The notes beneath the pieces were generated by a model. It saw only the letters and a list, made by a program, of their open reading frames with translations. It was not told the DNA's origin and did not search any database. From Sphingobium boeckii (GTDB lineage: Bacteria; Pseudomonadota; Alphaproteobacteria; Sphingomonadales; Sphingomonadaceae), in assembly GCF_014199215.1 (NCBI RefSeq), contig NZ_JACIJC010000004.1, positions 310,001-374,000 on the forward strand: a stretch of DNA of 64,000 nt. The letters run 5' to 3'. How positions within the stretch are numbered: the stretch's first letter is position 1; every line of letters starts with the position of its first letter. Below, in pieces: positions 61,493-64,000 of this stretch. Position numbers and translations under genes: made by a program.

Positions 61493-64000
61493 TCAGAATT
61501 TGGCGCTGGCCGTCACGCCGATACGCCGCGATTCGCCCAGATAGATTTCGGGAATGCTGAAGGCGAACGGATAGCCCGCACGCGGCTGGGCGATCGAATT
61601 GGAAGTGTAGAGCACGTTGAAGATGTTGTTGCCCCACACCGCCAGGCTGTAACGATCATTCTCCAGCGCAAAACGCAGGCTGGTGAGCGTCCGCTCCCCG
61701 AAGCTCGCCGTGTTGATCAAATTGCCATAGGTGAGGCCCGAGTGGCTCACATCCACACGTCCGGTGATGTTCCAGCTATCCGTCAAAGGCACGTCTGCGG
61801 TTGCATGGAGATTCCACTGCAGCTTCACCGAGCGGGTCGGCCGCTTGCCTTCGATCGACGTGACGGCGCGTGTGCCGCTCGGCGTCGTGACGAGGATGAC
61901 CGGCGGGCAACCCGGCGCGGCGGTGGCCGTGGCACCCGTACCGATTACGCACTGCGCCACGATCGACGCATCATAAGCACCGGCCTGGAATTTCGGATCA
62001 GTGTAGATCATGCTGCCGCCGACGCTGAAATAATCATGCAGCTTCAGTTCGCTCTGAACCTCGATACCATTGCTCTTGATATTGCCGGCGTTGCGCACGA
62101 TCCGGGTCGGATTGACCGCGGTCGGGTTGAGCGTGAACGCCGAAACCTGTGCGTTCGTCCAGTCGACATGGAAAGCCGATATGTTGAGAAGAAGGCGACG
62201 ATCGAACAGATGCGTCTTTACACCCGCCTCGTAGGTCCAGTTGGTTTCTTCCTCATACGCGGTTTCATCGGCTAGAATGCCGGTCGGGCTGACGGGATTG
62301 GCTGTATTGAACCCGCCTGCGCGCACGCCCTTTGCCGCCGTTGCGTAAAGGAAGATATCGGGCGTCACCTGATAATCCACCGTGAAGCGCGGCGCGAAGC
62401 TTTCAAACGTGCGGAAGAATTGCGGCCCCGTGACCGGGAACGCTCCGGCGGCCGGAACCTGCGTGCCATCGATCGGCACGTTGATGCCCGGTGCGCTCAG
62501 CGGATTGCTGACCGACAGAACCTGAGCCAGCTTGCGATCGATATTGTAACGACCTTCGGCATTCACGCGGAACGATCCGAAGCTGTAACCCAGCGATCCG
62601 AAGATCGACATCGTCTTCGAGCTGGCGCGCGTATAGCTGCTGTAAACCTGGGTGCCCATGAAATCGCTCGAAAGGAACGGGTTGGCCGTAAAGTCATAGG
62701 CCCCAAAGCCGGTCGCCGCGGGGGTGCCGACCGGATTGACCTGCACCAGACGCTCGTTGGCGGCGAGACCACTGCTATCCACCCCGATGCCCAGAGCCGC
62801 CAGCGGAATCCGCGAATTGAAATAGCTCCCGCCGAAAATCCACTGGAAAGGCGAGCTGTTATCGGACTGGAACCGAATTTCCTGGCTGAACGTGCGCACG
62901 CGCTCGCGCCCGGAGCTCAAGAGGTTGACGTTCGTCAAACGGGTATAGGGGCCAGCAGGAAAGCAGCCGGCACCAATGGTGCAAACGCCAAAGGGCGCGC
63001 CGTTCGCCGTGCCGTCATAATCGTTGTAAGACCGGTTTTCCGCTTCGGTGAAGCCGGTGACGCTGGTGACCGAAATGCCATCGCGGCGCCAGTTCATGTT
63101 CAACGAGATCTGCCGGGATTCGGCCTTTGTTTCGGGCTGATCAGCCGTGATGCTGCTGATCTTGGTGGATTTGATCTCGCCGCAATATTGGGTGCGCAAG
63201 CCGGTCGCCGCGTTGACGGCACCACAGTTGAATGCGGACAGGGGCAGAACGGAATAAGCCGAAAGCTCCGATTTCGAGCTGGTCAGAAAACCTGAAAGAC
63301 GCGCTGTGAAATCGGGCGTCGGCGCAAATTCCAAAGCCGCTGTAACAGCATATTTTTCGGTGCCGCCCAGATTGTCGTCCGTATCCGCAGAGTTCGTCCC
63401 AAAGCCGTCATAGGTGAGATAACCACCGCCTACGCGCAACGACAGCGTGTCCGTCAGCGGCGCGGAAATCGAACCGCGGACGCGATAATCCTTATCCTGC
63501 CCGACGGTCGCCTGGATGTTTCCCTCGAAATCGCGCGAAGGCGCCCGGGTCGAAATCGACATCGCGCCGGCAAAGGTGGAACGGCCAAACAGCGCGCTCT
63601 GCGGCCCCTTGGCGATTTCGATCTGCCCGACATCGAGCACCGAAATCATATCCAGCGTGTTGCGGCTCGTCTGATAAATGTCATCGATGAACACGCCGAC
63701 ATTGGCCTCGGTGTTCAGATCGTTGGTGGTATTCGCCGGTGCCAGGCCGCGAATGTAGATCATCTGCATCCCGCCGCCGGTGATCTGGGTGATGGCGACG
63801 CCCGGGGTGGCATTGGTAAGGTCATTCAGATTGCTGATATTGCGATCGGCCAGATCATCCGCGCTCAAGGCCGTGATCGCGATGGGGACGGTCTGGATGC
63901 TTTCTTCGCGGCGACGCGCGGTCACGAAAATCTCGCCGAAGTCTGCTGCTGCTTCAGTCGCTGTCTCGGCAGGTGCCTGGGCGATCGCCGCGCCAGGCAG
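61493..64000 (-). CDS. TonB-dependent receptor (N-terminus outside window)
   Basis: At least 836 codons; the frame is still open at the last base, so the signal peptide start is missing. A periplasmic Gln/Ala-rich lead is followed by EIFVTARRREES, the plug domain (SIQTVPIAITALSADDLADR, LTNATPGVAITQ, IYIRGL, EIAKGPQSALFGRSTFAGAM) and a 22-strand barrel ending in an aromatic residue (RIGVTASAKF). Such receptors import large or scarce substrates using TonB. Its position beside an exported amine oxidase, cytochrome c and hydrolase suggests uptake of the compound they degrade, which is inference. Confidence 0.93.
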   Translation of the reverse strand: MPGAAIAQAPAETATEAAADFGEIFVTARRREESIQTVPIAITALSADDLADRNISNLNDLTNATPGVAITQITGGGMQMIYIRGLAPANTTNDLNTEANVGVFIDDIYQTSRNTLDMISVLDVGQIEIAKGPQSALFGRSTFAGAMSISTRAPSRDFEGNIQATVGQDKDYRVRGSISAPLTDTLSLRVGGGYLTYDGFGTNSADTDDNLGGTEKYAVTAALEFAPTPDFTARLSGFLTSSKSELSAYSVLPLSAFNCGAVNAATGLRTQYCGEIKSTKISSITADQPETKAESRQISLNMNWRRDGISVTSVTGFTEAENRSYNDYDGTANGAPFGVCTIGAGCFPAGPYTRLTNVNLLSSGRERVRTFSQEIRFQSDNSSPFQWIFGGSYFNSRIPLAALGIGVDSSGLAANERLVQVNPVGTPAATGFGAYDFTANPFLSSDFMGTQVYSSYTRASSKTMSIFGSLGYSFGSFRVNAEGRYNIDRKLAQVLSVSNPLSAPGINVPIDGTQVPAAGAFPVTGPQFFRTFESFAPRFTVDYQVTPDIFLYATAAKGVRAGGFNTANPVSPTGILADETAYEEETNWTYEAGVKTHLFDRRLLLNISAFHVDWTNAQVSAFTLNPTAVNPTRIVRNAGNIKSNGIEVQSELKLHDYFSVGGSMIYTDPKFQAGAYDASIVAQCVIGTGATATAAPGCPPVILVTTPSGTRAVTSIEGKRPTRSVKLQWNLHATADVPLTDSWNITGRVDVSHSGLTYGNLINTASFGERTLTSLRFALENDRYSLAVWGNNIFNVLYTSNSIAQPRAGYPFAFSIPEIYLGESRRIGVTASAKF

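Overview
The window is about 64 kb of high-GC chromosomal DNA that looks like a sphingomonad (Alphaproteobacteria, Sphingomonadaceae). The signs are an exosortase V/PEP-CTERM exopolysaccharide locus with separate Wzz and BY-kinase genes, a FixLJ pair, a cco (cbb3 oxidase) operon with an Fnr-type regulator, and a TonB-dependent receptor. The genus is inferred from gene content only; there is no rRNA gene. Most operons are packed with 4-bp ATGA or GTGA start/stop overlaps, which I used to choose several starts.

Region 1 (1-3.4 kb) is metabolic: the end of a UxaA/GarD-type dehydratase, a zinc-free quinone oxidoreductase, an enoyl-CoA hydratase-family protein lacking the usual catalytic glutamates, and a SleB-type cell-wall hydrolase.

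Region 2 (3.6-28.5 kb) is an exopolysaccharide locus with an embedded protein-sorting system. A leftward operon (8.4 to 4.2 kb) encodes Wza-like export protein, beta-barrel, Wzz and tyrosine kinase. Rightward genes give a TPR lipoprotein, the priming glycosyl-phosphate transferase and a WecG/TagA transferase. Then come an acetyltransferase, several GT2/GT4 glycosyltransferases, an O-antigen ligase/polymerase, EpsD, a small XrtV accessory protein, EpsI (V-type), exosortase V and rmlCBDA for dTDP-L-rhamnose. A decayed IS630 copy sits exactly where the stop codons of two convergent genes overlapped. PEP-CTERM substrates flank the locus at 3.6 and 29.3 kb.

Region 3 (28.7-37.3 kb) is accessory: a CAP-domain protein, a PEP-CTERM protein, a DNA-binding/TPR membrane protein, an outer-membrane barrel with a poly-Pro and Gly/Cys tail next to a glycosyltransferase, a 48-aa stress membrane protein behind an EcfG-type promoter, a large catalase, and MsrA/MsrB.

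Region 4 (37.4-57.4 kb) is the low-oxygen region: FixL (heme PAS) and FixJ with a receiver-only partner, a universal stress protein, a DUF4010 protein, a K+ channel, HemN and OmpW either side of two Fnr boxes, and ccoNOQP-GHIS behind fnr.

Region 5 (57.6-64 kb) looks like a catabolic island: flavin amine oxidase, cytochrome c, alpha/beta hydrolase, a calycin-like protein and a TonB receptor that runs off the end. No tRNA, rRNA or CRISPR array was recognised.
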